From positions 21,493 through 85,492 of the forward strand of contig JAWKZQ010000012.1 in the NCBI GenBank assembly GCA_041395865.1: 64,000 nt of DNA, given 5' to 3'. Shown here piece by piece: positions 39,700 to 49,237 of the stretch; the first letter of the stretch is position 1; every line of letters starts with the position of its first letter. The DNA comes from IMCC2047 sp041395865 (GTDB lineage: Bacteria; Pseudomonadota; Gammaproteobacteria; Pseudomonadales; IMCC2047). Position numbers and translations under genes: made by a program. The notes under the pieces were generated by a model. It was given only the letters and a program-made list of their open reading frames with translations, did no database searches and was not told the origin of the DNA.

Positions 39700-39738
39700 G
39701 AGCAGCCTAAAAACCGCTGAGCCCAATGGCCCCCCGGC

Positions 39739-41661
39739 TTATTTGTTTTTATCGTCTTTCATTTCTTCAAATTCAGCATCGACAGCATCATCAGCGTTAT
39801 CGGAACCCTGAGAGCTTTCTCCCGCCGCATCTGCGGCTTGAGCCTGCTCGGCATACATCTTCTGAGCCACGCCGGAGGAAGCCTCTGTCAACGCCTTAGT
39901 CTTAGCTTCAATGTCATCCTTGTCATCTGTCTTCAGCGCCGCTTCCAGGTCTGAAATAGCCGCTTCGATGCTGGTTTTCTCATCCTCCGAAACCTTGTCA
40001 CCCGCTTCTTCCAGCATTTTACGGGTTGCATGCACCAGGCTATCGCCCTGATTGCGCACCGCCACCAGCTCTTCAAACTTGCGATCCTCTTCAGCGTGAG
40101 ATTCCGCATCACGCACCATGGCGTCTACGTCTTCATCACTCAAACCGCCCGATGCCTTGATTTCAATGGACTGTTCTTTGCCCGTTGCCTTGTCCTTGGC
40201 ACTCACGTTCAGGATACCGTTGGCATCCAGGTCAAAGCTCACCTCGATCTGAGGCATGCCGCGTGGCGCAGGCGGGATATCAGCCAAATCGAAACGTCCC
40301 AGCGACTTGTTCTGCGAGGCCTGCTTACGCTCACCCTGACAGACATGGATAGTTACGGCAGACTGATTGTCTTCAGCGGTAGAGAACACCTGTGTTTTCT
40401 TGGTCGGAATGGTGGTGTTCTTTTCAATCAGAACCGTCATCACACCGCCCATGGTTTCGATACCCAGAGACAGAGGCGTCACATCCAGCAACAGCACATC
40501 TTTCACGTCACCGGACAGAACCGCCGCCTGAATGGATGCACCCACAGCCACAGCTTCATCAGGGTTAACGTCCTTACGCGCTTCTTTGCCGAAAAACTCT
40601 TTCACCTTCTCCTGCACCAGCGGCATACGGGTTTGCCCGCCCACCAGAATCACGTCGTCAATTTCGCTGGCAGACAGATCTGCATCCTGCAGCGCCTGCT
40701 TAACCGGCGCCAGGGATTTAGTTACCAGGTCTTCCACCAGGGCTTCGAACTTGGCACGCGTCACTTTCACGTTCAAGTGCTTCGGCCCGCTCGCATCAGC
40801 CGTGATGTAAGGCAGGTTCACATCGGTCTGCTGAGAGCTGGACAGCTCAATCTTGGCCTTTTCAGCTGCCTCTTTCAGACGCTGCAGGGCCAGCGGATCA
40901 TTGTGCAGATCAATGCCCGTTTCTTTCTTGAACTCGTCTGACAGATAATCAATCAAACGCAGGTCAAAGTCCTCACCACCCAGGAAGGTATCACCGTTGG
41001 TGGACAGCACTTCAAACTGGTGCTCGCCGTCAACCTCTGCAATCTCGATGATGGAGATATCAAAGGTACCGCCACCCAGGTCATAAACGGCAACGGTGGA
41101 GTCACCGCGCTTCTTGTCCATACCATAGGCCAGCGCTGCCGCTGTTGGCTCGTTGATGATACGTTTCACATCCAATCCAGCGATACGGCCCGCATCCTTT
41201 GTTGCCTGACGCTGAGAGTCGTTGAAATATGCAGGCACCGTAATGACCGCCTCGGTAACCTTTTCACCCAGGTAGTCTTCCGCTGTTTTCTTCATCTTTT
41301 TCAGCACTTCGGCAGAAATTTGCGGCGGCGCTTTTTTATCGCCCTTCACCTCAACCCAGGCATCGCCATTATCGGCCGCAACAATCTTGTAAGGCACCAT
41401 TTTGATGTCCTTTTGCACCACGTCGTCACCAAAACGACGGCCAATCAGGCGCTTGATCGCAAACAGGGTGTTATTCGGGTTGGTTACAGCCTGACGTTTA
41501 GCCGGCTGGCCTACCAGTACTTCATTATCTTCGGTAAAAGCAACAATGGAGGGCGTGGTACGATCGCCTTCGGCATTTTCAATAACCTTTGGCTTATCGC
41601 CTTCCATCACGGACACACACGAGTTCGTTGTACCCAGGTCAATTCCGATAATTTTGCCCAT
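39739..41661 (-). CDS. dnaK: Chaperone protein DnaK (Hsp70)
   Basis: ATP-dependent chaperone, 640 residues. Signature GIDLGTTNSCVSV, phosphate-2 loop VYDLGGGTFDISI, substrate domain and Gln/Gly/Asp-rich acidic C-terminal tail. A degenerate sigma-32 promoter lies before it (41732-41759), so it can be transcribed apart from grpE. Confidence 0.99.
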   Translation of the reverse strand: MGKIIGIDLGTTNSCVSVMEGDKPKVIENAEGDRTTPSIVAFTEDNEVLVGQPAKRQAVTNPNNTLFAIKRLIGRRFGDDVVQKDIKMVPYKIVAADNGDAWVEVKGDKKAPPQISAEVLKKMKKTAEDYLGEKVTEAVITVPAYFNDSQRQATKDAGRIAGLDVKRIINEPTAAALAYGMDKKRGDSTVAVYDLGGGTFDISIIEIAEVDGEHQFEVLSTNGDTFLGGEDFDLRLIDYLSDEFKKETGIDLHNDPLALQRLKEAAEKAKIELSSSQQTDVNLPYITADASGPKHLNVKVTRAKFEALVEDLVTKSLAPVKQALQDADLSASEIDDVILVGGQTRMPLVQEKVKEFFGKEARKDVNPDEAVAVGASIQAAVLSGDVKDVLLLDVTPLSLGIETMGGVMTVLIEKNTTIPTKKTQVFSTAEDNQSAVTIHVCQGERKQASQNKSLGRFDLADIPPAPRGMPQIEVSFDLDANGILNVSAKDKATGKEQSIEIKASGGLSDEDVDAMVRDAESHAEEDRKFEELVAVRNQGDSLVHATRKMLEEAGDKVSEDEKTSIEAAISDLEAALKTDDKDDIEAKTKALTEASSGVAQKMYAEQAQAADAAGESSQGSDNADDAVDAEFEEMKDDKNK

Positions 41662-41731
41662 CTCTTTCTACTCCAAACTTGAATCTTTGAAACCTAAAAA
41701 CAAACACACTTTTTGTGCGGATTAATCTCTA

Positions 41732-41759
41732 ATATTGGACTGCTTTAGCCGTTTTCAAG
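41732..41759 (-). promoter_or_regulatory. Candidate sigma-32 promoter for dnaK
   Basis: CTTGAA, 14-nt spacer, TCCAATAT (6 of 8 matches to CCCCATAT). Confidence 0.6.
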
Positions 41760-41777
41760 CCTAACGTGTAAAAACGG

Positions 41778-42401
41778 TTAAGCCTGCTCGTCAATTTTTG
41801 GCGCAGCTGCTGCCTTCGAGACCATCACCATGGCTGGACGCACCAAACGACCATGCAGGCTGTAGCCTTTTTGCAAAACCGCCACCACCGTATTCGGCTC
41901 CACATCGGGGTTTTCCACCATAGACATCGCCTGATGCCGCTGAGGGTCAAACGGCTCGCCTTCAGGGTCAATCTGCTCAATCTTAAATTTGCCCAGGGCT
42001 TTCACGAAGCTGTCCAGCGTCATCTCCACCCCCTCAACAATTGCCTTGGCAGACTCACCGGCCGCCTCCGCGGCCTGCAACGCACGCTCCAGGTTATCCA
42101 CTACCGGCAACAGTTCACCGGTAAGCTTTTCCAGGGCAAACTTGTGGGCGTTCTCTACATCGCGCTCGGCACGACGACGCACATTCTGCATTTCCGCCTG
42201 CGCGCGCAGCTCGCTGTCTTTATTGGCTGCCGCTTCTGCCTGTGCGGCCGCCAATTCAGCCTTCAACTCCTCAAGGGCAGCATGCTCGGGCAGCAGCTCA
42301 ACTGTCTCATCTGCCCCCGGGATTTCTCCCGCGGCCTGATTCTGCGCTTCAGCCTCAGTCACGTCCTGCTCTGTTTCCTGAGTGGCCTTTTCTTCTGCCA
42401 T
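41778..42401 (-). CDS. grpE: Nucleotide exchange factor GrpE
   Basis: Releases ADP from DnaK. 207 residues from the ATG at 42401, which has GGAGG upstream; the longer frame to 42428 is not needed. It has an acidic, Ala/Glu-rich N-terminal region, a long paired helix with ELRAQAEMQNVRRRAERDVE, and the beta-domain ending VLQKGYSLHGRLVRPAMVMV. Confidence 0.97.
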   Translation of the reverse strand: MAEEKATQETEQDVTEAEAQNQAAGEIPGADETVELLPEHAALEELKAELAAAQAEAAANKDSELRAQAEMQNVRRRAERDVENAHKFALEKLTGELLPVVDNLERALQAAEAAGESAKAIVEGVEMTLDSFVKALGKFKIEQIDPEGEPFDPQRHQAMSMVENPDVEPNTVVAVLQKGYSLHGRLVRPAMVMVSKAAAAPKIDEQA

Positions 42402-42480
42402 GACCTTAAACCTCCAGCCTTTATACATTCAAAATTTGTTATGCCGCCCAGCGGCGGCTACCACAATTAGCCTGCTAGCT

Positions 42481-42508
42481 ATATGGGGCCGCCCCATAAT
42501 GATTCAAG
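42481..42508 (-). promoter_or_regulatory. Sigma-32 heat-shock promoter for grpE
   Basis: CTTGAA, exactly 14 nt, CCCCATAT: a full match to the sigma-32 consensus, about 80 nt before the grpE start. Confidence 0.85.
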
Positions 42509-42637
42509 ACTTCCAACCACAAAAATCCCCATCCTTTAAAGTGGCCAATGGATCGCGATCGCCATGCTGGTTATTTAATGGCAATTACTTTATAACTAGC
42601 AGCCATTGCCCGCTTTCAAAACAACGCACTCAAAACC

Positions 42638-44302
42638 ATGCTGACCCACCTGAACATCAAAAACTTTGCTGTCGTGCAATCCCTGTCAATTGACCTGCCG
42701 AGCGGCCTTACTGTGATAACCGGCGAGACCGGCGCCGGCAAATCCATTGCCGTTGACGCCCTGGGTCTCGTGCTGGGTGACCGGGCTGATAACGGCATCA
42801 TCCGTGATGGCACTGAGCGCGCCGAAATCAGCGCCAACTTTGATATCAGCAACAACAAAGAGGCCCAGCGGTGGCTTGACGAGCAGGGCTTTGACCCGGA
42901 GGAGTGCATTCTGCGCAGAGTATTAAGCCGGGACGGCCGCTCACGCGCCTTTATCAACGGCACACCCGCCCCGCTGGGGCAATTGAGAGAGCTTGGCGAA
43001 TCGCTGATCGACATCCACAGCCAGCATGAGCATCAGTCACTACTCGACAAAGCCAGCCACCGACGCCTGCTGGACAGCTTCGCTGGTGCAGAAAAACTGG
43101 CCAGCAGCACCGTCACCCTGTATCACCAGTGGCACAGCGCAGAAAAGCAGCTCCAACATCTTAAAAACAACCAGCAAAACCAAAGCGAGCAATACCAGCT
43201 GCTAAGCTACCAGCTGGAAGAGCTGGACCAACTCAGCCTGCAACCCGACGAGCTGGAAAAGCTGGAAACCGAGCAGTCGCGCCTGAGCGGAGCAAGCGAC
43301 ATCCTTGCAAAGGGCCAGCAGATTCAGGCCCTCACTCAATCCGGCGAAACAGAGTCTCCGGACTGCAGCAGCCTGATCAGCCAGGCCATTAAACTCTGCG
43401 ACTCAATCCATGATGATCATCCCGACCTTGCCGACGCTCGAGAGCTGCTGCAAAACGCCCACATACAACTCGACGAAGCGGCCAACAGCCTCAATCATTA
43501 CCTGTCCCTGGTAAATATCGACCCGCAACGCCTGCAATGGGTCGAAGAGCGCCTGAGCAGCATCTACCAGATCTCGCGCAAGCACCAGGTTCAGCCCGCC
43601 GAATTAGCGCAGCTTCACGCTCGCCTGCAGGCCGATTTCAGCGCCATCGACAACCTGGATGAGCATATCGAGCAACTGTCACGGCAGGCTGAAGAACACC
43701 ACCGCGAGTACCTTTCCGCCGCCCGGCAGCTTTCTGAACGGAGGCGGTCTGCCAGCCAGTCACTCGACAACCAAATTGCAGAGCGTTTGCAAACACTTGG
43801 CATGGGCGGCTGCCAATTTATCACCCACCTCGAAGCCGGCGACAGTTCGCCATACGGGCTGGAAAGCATCGAGTTTCTGGTCAGCACCAACCCCGGCCAA
43901 TCGCCGCGCCCGCTGGCCAAAATAGCCTCCGGCGGCGAACTGTCCCGAATCAGCCTGGCCATCCAGGTTATCTCAGCCCAGGCCGCGACCATTCCAGTTC
44001 TGATTTTTGATGAGGTGGACGTAGGCATCGGCGGCGGCACCGCCGAAGTCGTCGGCAAGCTGTTGCGGGAGCTAGGTACAGCTGGGCAGGTTCTCTGCGT
44101 CACCCACCAGCCCCAGGTTGCAGCCCAGGCTCACCACCACCTTAGCGTCAGCAAACAGAGTAGCGACGGTCAAACCGATTCACAGATGGTTCTGCTGGAC
44201 GAGAAAAGTAAAATCGGGGAAATTGCGCGTATGCTCGGGGGGCTCAAGGTAACAGACCAAACCCTGGCCCATGCACGCGAAATGCTGGCTAGCGCCGGAT
44301 AA
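42638..44302 (+). CDS. recN: DNA repair protein RecN
   Basis: SMC-like ATPase in double-strand-break repair. 554 residues with N-terminal Walker A GETGAGKSIAVDALGL, central coiled coils (Gln/Glu/Leu-rich, about residues 160-370) and C-terminal signature/Walker B LIFDEVDVGIGGGTAEVVG. It is divergent from grpE and convergent with fur; a terminator overlaps its stop codon. Confidence 0.97.
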   Translation: MLTHLNIKNFAVVQSLSIDLPSGLTVITGETGAGKSIAVDALGLVLGDRADNGIIRDGTERAEISANFDISNNKEAQRWLDEQGFDPEECILRRVLSRDGRSRAFINGTPAPLGQLRELGESLIDIHSQHEHQSLLDKASHRRLLDSFAGAEKLASSTVTLYHQWHSAEKQLQHLKNNQQNQSEQYQLLSYQLEELDQLSLQPDELEKLETEQSRLSGASDILAKGQQIQALTQSGETESPDCSSLISQAIKLCDSIHDDHPDLADARELLQNAHIQLDEAANSLNHYLSLVNIDPQRLQWVEERLSSIYQISRKHQVQPAELAQLHARLQADFSAIDNLDEHIEQLSRQAEEHHREYLSAARQLSERRRSASQSLDNQIAERLQTLGMGGCQFITHLEAGDSSPYGLESIEFLVSTNPGQSPRPLAKIASGGELSRISLAIQVISAQAATIPVLIFDEVDVGIGGGTAEVVGKLLRELGTAGQVLCVTHQPQVAAQAHHHLSVSKQSSDGQTDSQMVLLDEKSKIGEIARMLGGLKVTDQTLAHAREMLASAG

Positions 44303-44325
44303 AACCGGCCCAGCATTTATTTTTT
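44281..44325 (+). terminator. recN terminator overlapping its stop codon
   Basis: AATGCTGG...CCGG pairs with CCGG.CCAGCATT and is followed by TATTTTTTA. The stop codon of recN is in the loop and the fur stop is at the base, so the two convergent genes share the structure. Confidence 0.75.
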
Positions 44326-44739
44326 ACAATCGGGGCAAAAGCCGTAAATATAGTGGCTGTGTTCGGTCACTTCGAACCCCAAGCCCTCGGCAATCTCGTG
44401 CTGGCGCTTTTCGATCATCTCATCGAAAAACTCCTCAACACGACCACACTTTACACAAACAATATGGTCATGATGTTCCATTTCATGGCGGCTTAACTCA
44501 AAGACAGAGCGCCCCCCTTCAAAATGGTGTCGCTTCACCAGCCCGGCCGACTCAAACTGGGTTAGCACACGATAAACTGTTGCCAAACCAACATCATCAC
44601 CCGTCTCAAGTAGCATTTTATACACATCCTCCGCCGCCAAGTGACGCACTTCCGAGGACTCCAACAGCTGCAGGATTTTCAGCCGCGGGACTGTGACCTT
44701 AAGGCCCGCAGCGCGCAACTCTTGATTTTCTTCAGACAT
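44317..44739 (-). CDS. fur: Ferric uptake regulator Fur
   Basis: Iron-responsive repressor, 140 residues. N-terminal winged helix (LKVTVPRLKILQLLE, GLATVYRVLTQFE) and metal-binding HHDHIVCVKCGRVEEF, with a second Cys near the C terminus (YGFCPDCKK). It is divergent from bamE, a conserved pair in pseudomonads. Confidence 0.98.
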   Translation of the reverse strand: MSEENQELRAAGLKVTVPRLKILQLLESSEVRHLAAEDVYKMLLETGDDVGLATVYRVLTQFESAGLVKRHHFEGGRSVFELSRHEMEHHDHIVCVKCGRVEEFFDEMIEKRQHEIAEGLGFEVTEHSHYIYGFCPDCKK

Positions 44740-44811
44740 ACTTCCAGACTACTCCTTTATTCTTATCTGGGCTATTATGCGCCCTCAGCCTCTTGAGTGG
44801 AACCGAGCAAC

Positions 44812-45159
44812 GTGAATTACTGCGGCAAATTAAATGCAACCCTGTTAACCATCGCCCTGCTGACCAGCGCTGGCTGCAGCTTTCCGGGCGTGTACAAAAT
44901 CGACGTTCAACAGGGCAATGTAGTCAGCCAGGATATGATCGACCAGCTTCGTCCAGGCATGACCAAGCGCCAAGTTCAGTTCATTATGGGCACGCCGCTC
45001 ATCCGCGATACATTCCAGCAGTCACGCTGGGACTACGTCTACAGCTTTCAACCGGGGGGCGAATCCCGCCAGCAGGAAAGTATCAGCCTGTTTTTCGAAG
45101 GCGACCAGCTTAGCCACTTTGAAGGTGACTTTATTCCCGGCAAAGCCGTCGAGAACTAA
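44812..45159 (+). CDS. bamE: Outer-membrane assembly lipoprotein BamE (OmlA)
   Basis: Lipoprotein of the BAM complex that inserts beta-barrel proteins. The lipobox LTSAGC sits after a short hydrophobic leader, then MIDQLRPGMTKRQVQFIMGTP and WDYVYSFQPGG of the SmpA/OmlA fold. I use the GTG at 44812 (GAG nearby); another GTG at 44797 adds five residues. About 115 residues. Confidence 0.93.
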   Translation: MNYCGKLNATLLTIALLTSAGCSFPGVYKIDVQQGNVVSQDMIDQLRPGMTKRQVQFIMGTPLIRDTFQQSRWDYVYSFQPGGESRQQESISLFFEGDQLSHFEGDFIPGKAVEN

Positions 45160-45177
45160 CGCCGGATTCGCCAGGGG

Positions 45178-45516
45178 TTAACTTTCCGAACTGGCCTCTT
45201 CCTTGCTCTGAGTTTTCTCCAGCTTTGCTTTCTCCGCGCGCTTAGCGCGGGAAACCTTTGGATCAACCAACAGGGGCCGGTATATCTCCACTCGCTCGCC
45301 AGCCTTTAGGATATGCGTTTTCGGATCGCGAATAGCCTTACCAAAAATACCCATATTGTCCTTTTCCGGATCAATCTGGGGGAATTGTTCACAAATCCCA
45401 GAACGGATCACCGCCTCGTAGGCGCTGGCACCATCATTGACCTTCAGGGGAATAATCGCCTGCTTGCCGGGTAACGCAAAGGCCACCTCAACGGTTATTA
45501 ATTTATCCTGCCCCAT
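45178..45516 (-). CDS. rnfH: RnfH family ubiquitin-like protein
   Basis: Small beta-grasp protein of unknown biochemical role (UPF0125). From the ATG at 45516 it has 112 residues with ITVEVAFALPGKQAI and ERVEIYRPLLVDPKVSRAKRAEK, then a Lys/Glu/Ser tail. The start lies within the ratA 3' end (14-nt overlap), the normal ratA-rnfH toxin-antitoxin-like pairing; an antitoxin role is disputed. Confidence 0.93.
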   Translation of the reverse strand: MGQDKLITVEVAFALPGKQAIIPLKVNDGASAYEAVIRSGICEQFPQIDPEKDNMGIFGKAIRDPKTHILKAGERVEIYRPLLVDPKVSRAKRAEKAKLEKTQSKEEASSES

Positions 45517-45940
45517 AAACCTCATCCGCCCGCTTACAGAAGGCCGCCACCATGGTATTGGCCGCCTCATTAAAAATCGGCCCCAACATCACCGCCATCA
45601 ACTGGCCGGAGAATTCAAATTCGAGATCCAACTCTACCTTACAGGCCTCTTCATTCAAAGCCTTGAAAGCCCAACACCCTGCCAAGCGCTGAAACGGTCC
45701 ATCGACCAGTTCCATCTCGATACATTTATTTGGCGTCAGCTCATTACGCGTGGTGAATGTTTTTTTTACGCCGCCCTTGGAAACATCCAGGCTGGCAACA
45801 ATTTCTGCCGAGGTTTGACTCACGATACGAGCGCCATTACACCAGGGCAAAAACTTGGGGTAGGACTCAATATCATTAACCAGCGCATACATTTCTGCCG
45901 CCGAGTGCATTACCAGCGCATTACGGTGAACCGCTTTCAT
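45503..45940 (-). CDS. ratA: Ubiquinone-binding/ribosome-associated protein RatA
   Basis: START-domain (Coq10-like) protein of 145 residues: MHSAAEMYALVNDIESYPKF and the long C-terminal helix. In Escherichia coli RatA overproduction blocks 70S formation, but the family is also linked to quinone handling. It overlaps rnfH. Confidence 0.94.
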   Translation of the reverse strand: MKAVHRNALVMHSAAEMYALVNDIESYPKFLPWCNGARIVSQTSAEIVASLDVSKGGVKKTFTTRNELTPNKCIEMELVDGPFQRLAGCWAFKALNEEACKVELDLEFEFSGQLMAVMLGPIFNEAANTMVAAFCKRADEVYGAG

Positions 45941-45952
45941 TCAACTCTCCAC

Positions 45953-47323
45953 CTAACTGACAAATCGCTCATAAAGCGGCACGATGAAAATGATAAAAAC
46001 AGCGGCTGGCGCAAGAAAACGCAACACAATCTGCCAAAGTGCATAAAGCTCCGCATTGCGCAGCGCCAACTCGCCAGCCACACGGCTGCGCGGCAACACC
46101 CAGCCCACATAAATCGCAATAAAGAAGCCTGACAACGGCAGCATAATATTCGCCGTCAGGAAGTCCAGGCCATCGAATACAGTAAAACCAGCCAGCTTAT
46201 AGTCCGCCCAGAGATTAAAGGAAAACACGGTTCCCAACCCCGCAAACCAGGCCAGGAAGCAGAGCCCGACTGTCGCCAAACCACGCTGCACGTTGTAACG
46301 CTCAACCATCCAGGCAACCGCAGGCTCAATTAATGAAATAGCTGAACTCCAGGCCGCAAAGGTCACCAGCATAAAAAACAGGGTGCCAAACAGCAGGCCG
46401 AACCCCATATTCCCAAAAGCATGCGGCAACGTGATAAACATCAGCCCAGGACCAGCCCCCGGCTCCAAACCATTACTAAACACGATCGGAAAAATGGCCA
46501 TGCCCGCCACCAGCGCAACCAAGGTGTCCAGCACCCCGACGGTTAAAACGGTACCGCCAATGGACGCCTTTTTGGGCATATAAGAGCCGTACACCATAAT
46601 GGCGCCCATGCCCAAACTGAGCGTAAAAAAAGCATGTCCCAGAGCTGTCAGTGCTGCCGCCCAGCTCATCCTGGAAAAATCGACACTGAACAAAAAAGAA
46701 AAACCTTGGAAAAAACTGTCCGTGCTCAGGGCATATCCCACTAATACAACCAAGAGCACAAACAACAGCGGCATCAAAATGCGAACGGCTTTTTCCAGCC
46801 CCTTAATCACACCCCGCGCCACAACGACAGTCACCATCACCATAAACAGCGAGTGCCAGAACAGCAGTTGTTTGGGGTTCGCAAGCATCCCCTCAAAAAC
46901 CGTACCCACGGCTTCCCCATCCATCCCGGCAAACGTACCGCTGGCCATTTCATAAATATAATTAAGCGCCCAGCCGGCAATCACACTGTAGTAGGTCAAA
47001 ATCAGGAAGCCTGCAATCGCCCCCAGCCACCCTAAGCCAGCCCACGCTTTGTTGGAGTGAGTTTGGCGCACCAGCTCAACCATCGTATTGATTGGGCTCT
47101 GCCGCCCCTGCCGTCCCAAGAGGACTTCGGCCATCATGATGGGAATCCCCACCAGAGCGATGCATACCAGGTAAACCAACACAAAGGCACCGCCGCCATT
47201 TTCGCCGGCGATATAGGGAAACTTCCAGATATTCCCCAGCCCCACGGCGGAACCGGTCGCGGCCAAAATAAATGTCCAGCGGCTTCCCCACACGCCATGA
47301 ATTGAAATTTTTTGTTCTGCCAT
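45953..47323 (-). CDS. Sodium-dependent transporter, SNF family
   Basis: Neurotransmitter:sodium symporter family protein of 456 residues from the ATG at 47323; about 12 membrane segments. The first helix has the sodium-site WTFILAATGSAVGLGNIWKFPY and the family NGGGAF motif. Substrate probably an amino acid; not determinable here. It is inserted between ratA and smpB, normally neighbours, together with the kinase-like gene upstream. Confidence 0.9.
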   Translation of the reverse strand: MAEQKISIHGVWGSRWTFILAATGSAVGLGNIWKFPYIAGENGGGAFVLVYLVCIALVGIPIMMAEVLLGRQGRQSPINTMVELVRQTHSNKAWAGLGWLGAIAGFLILTYYSVIAGWALNYIYEMASGTFAGMDGEAVGTVFEGMLANPKQLLFWHSLFMVMVTVVVARGVIKGLEKAVRILMPLLFVLLVVLVGYALSTDSFFQGFSFLFSVDFSRMSWAAALTALGHAFFTLSLGMGAIMVYGSYMPKKASIGGTVLTVGVLDTLVALVAGMAIFPIVFSNGLEPGAGPGLMFITLPHAFGNMGFGLLFGTLFFMLVTFAAWSSAISLIEPAVAWMVERYNVQRGLATVGLCFLAWFAGLGTVFSFNLWADYKLAGFTVFDGLDFLTANIMLPLSGFFIAIYVGWVLPRSRVAGELALRNAELYALWQIVLRFLAPAAVFIIFIVPLYERFVS

Positions 47324-47346
47324 TCTGCTACTGCTTATTTTTATCT

Positions 47347-48126
47347 CTAAAAGAAACGCCAACCGGGCTCGTTACTTTCGCCTTCAAGATAGGCAGAGAA
47401 CCTGTCCACTTTTTTTACGATTTGCTTATGCTCGGCCGTTAATTTATCGCAACCGGCATAATATTTATAGAAGGCCAGCCGCTGACTGCGCCGCAGCCGC
47501 TTGCGCCCGATTTTATCCAGACAGGCAAGATCCTTGAGGCGACCACGGCGAAACAACAACGCGGATAAACGCCTCCCCGAAGGGCAATCGAAAAAATAGA
47601 CATCCGGCTTCGGTCCCGGCCCGACCAGAATATTGCGCCACTTAAGGTCCAGGTGCATAAAGCGCTGTTCATGCATCTGCGCCGTGTAACGCGCAATTTT
47701 TTTTGCCGTATTATGAAACCACTCCGGCCGATCAAAAAGATCACTGCCCTGTTTGTAGAGGGTTGCCAGGTCCTGGGTATTTGCCAGCTCTTTCGTGATC
47801 AGCGCTCCCTGGAATGTCGACCCTTTGCTCATTTCACCCCAGGCCACCAGCATTGGCGTCGGAATTTTCAATGAGGCAAAAAACTGCAGATTTTCCCACT
47901 CAGCCCGCACACGACTGCGCTTAAACCAGCCCATCTTTTTACTGCGCGGCCTGTAATAGCGCTTTACGTAATAATTTTCCCCACTTAAAGAGACTTTTAT
48001 TACATCGCTGATCTTATCCCTGGAAACCTCCTCCCCCTGCAGCTCAAAAACCGCCTGCAAGGAGCCAAAAGCTTTTACACGCTCGGCATCCCGATAAGGT
48101 TCAGCAATCTGCCATGAATTCCCCAA
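47347..48126 (-). CDS. Lipopolysaccharide kinase-like (InaA/WaaP) protein
   Basis: 259-residue protein with a eukaryotic-like kinase fold typical of Kdo/heptose kinases: YYVKRYYRP (catalytic Lys), HLDLKWRNILV (catalytic HxD...N) and FFDCPSG in the DFG position (Cys replaces the usual residue). It likely phosphorylates LPS core sugar, but the substrate is inference. Starts with TTG at 48126 after GGGGA; a TATAAT (minus, 48170-48175) is upstream. Its stop lies 24 nt before the transporter. Confidence 0.8.
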   Translation of the reverse strand: MGNSWQIAEPYRDAERVKAFGSLQAVFELQGEEVSRDKISDVIKVSLSGENYYVKRYYRPRSKKMGWFKRSRVRAEWENLQFFASLKIPTPMLVAWGEMSKGSTFQGALITKELANTQDLATLYKQGSDLFDRPEWFHNTAKKIARYTAQMHEQRFMHLDLKWRNILVGPGPKPDVYFFDCPSGRRLSALLFRRGRLKDLACLDKIGRKRLRRSQRLAFYKYYAGCDKLTAEHKQIVKKVDRFSAYLEGESNEPGWRFF

Positions 48127-48282
48127 ACAATCCCCACTTATATCAACTCAGGCGTGAAACAAAGTTCCAATTATAGCGGCTAACGGCAACAGACAGCCAG
48201 CTTACCAGGGGTACGACCGCTCTTTCCTGTCGCTCGCAATGCATATTTTCAATCAACCGTATTCATCCTCAACGCATCTCCT

Positions 48283-48288
48283 TATAAT
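48283..48288 (+). promoter_or_regulatory. smpB -10 element very close to the start codon
   Basis: TATAAT ends 7 nt before the smpB ATG, predicting a start at or within a base or two of the ATG, i.e. a leaderless mRNA. Confidence 0.5.
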
Positions 48289-48295
48289 GCGCGCC

Positions 48296-48769
48296 ATGGC
48301 CAAAAAGAAAAAAACCTCACCCGGCTCTATCTGCCAAAACAAAAGAGCCCGTCACGATTACCACATCGAAGAGACCTTCGAAGCGGGGCTGGTGCTGGCC
48401 GGCTGGGAAGTAAAAAGCCTTCGTGCCGGCAAAGGCCAATTAACCGAAAGCTACGTACTGCTCAAAGATGGTGAGGCCTGGTTGTTTGGCGCTCAAATAG
48501 AGCCCCTGAAAACGGCCTGTACCCACGTGGTGGCTGACCCAACCCGCTCACGCAAACTTCTCCTGCAGCGCAACCAGCTTGGGAAACTGTTTCGAGCCGT
48601 TCAACAAGAAGGGCGCACCTGTGTCGCACTGGCACTTTACTGGAAAGGCCCGCTGGTGAAATGCGAAATCGCCATCGCGACCGGTAAGAAGCAGCATGAC
48701 AAGCGCGCCACCGAAAAGGCGCGGGATTGGAACAGGGAAAAACAGCGCGTGATGCGCCACAACGCCTGA
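48296..48769 (+). CDS. smpB: SsrA-binding protein SmpB
   Basis: Binds tmRNA and carries it to stalled ribosomes. 157 residues from the ATG at 48296: MAKKKKTSPGSICQNKRARHDY, then the OB-fold and Lys-rich C-terminal tail (KKQHDKRATEKARDWNREKQ). The open frame to 48239 lacks family similarity. It lies 111 nt upstream of ssrA. Confidence 0.97.
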   Translation: MAKKKKTSPGSICQNKRARHDYHIEETFEAGLVLAGWEVKSLRAGKGQLTESYVLLKDGEAWLFGAQIEPLKTACTHVVADPTRSRKLLLQRNQLGKLFRAVQQEGRTCVALALYWKGPLVKCEIAIATGKKQHDKRATEKARDWNREKQRVMRHNA

Positions 48770-48819
48770 TTTTTTCACCCCAGCCCGAAATATTTGCCGC
48801 ATTCGATTGTCCAATCCGC

Positions 48820-48825
48820 TATAAT
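48820..48825 (+). promoter_or_regulatory. Candidate ssrA -10 element
   Basis: TATAAT, predicting a precursor start near 48832, about 49 nt before the mature tmRNA 5' end. Confidence 0.5.
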
Positions 48826-48880
48826 TCCCAACGCTCATTAATAACTTCGGTTTGCACTCATCTGCAATCCACCCGGCTAC

Positions 48881-49237
48881 GGGGGCGATTATGGATTCGA
48901 CGTGGGTTACAAAACTCGAAGGTGCATGTCGAGATGGCAGCGAATCTCGTAAATCCAAAGCTGTAATTTATTAGTTGCCAACGACGACAACTACGCTCTA
49001 GCTGCTTAATTGCAGCTAGCGGTCTTTAGCAAGGAGCCCATACCGCGCTACTGACTGTCATATAGAGTGGGATCGCAGCAAAGCCTGCCTGGAGCGGCGC
49101 TGCTAAAATTTAACAGGCTCGTGTTATCCGTCCTGCCCGTTGGGCTGGCTAACATTAAATCAGTAAACGGAACTAAGCATGTAGAGCCTCGAGCAGCGGA
49201 CTGACGGACGCGGGTTCAACTCCCGCCGCCTCCACCA
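48881..49237 (+). ncRNA. ssrA: Transfer-messenger RNA (tmRNA)
   Basis: 357-nt RNA rescuing stalled ribosomes. The 5' end GGGGGCGATTATGGATTCGA and 3' end (...CGCCTCCACCA) form the alanine-tRNA-like acceptor. The tag frame at 48977-49009 encodes ANDDNYALAA followed by TAA. Its 3' 39 bp are duplicated at 55848-55891 as the attachment repeat of the downstream element, so the element uses ssrA as its integration site and rebuilds its 3' end at the left border. Confidence 0.97.
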
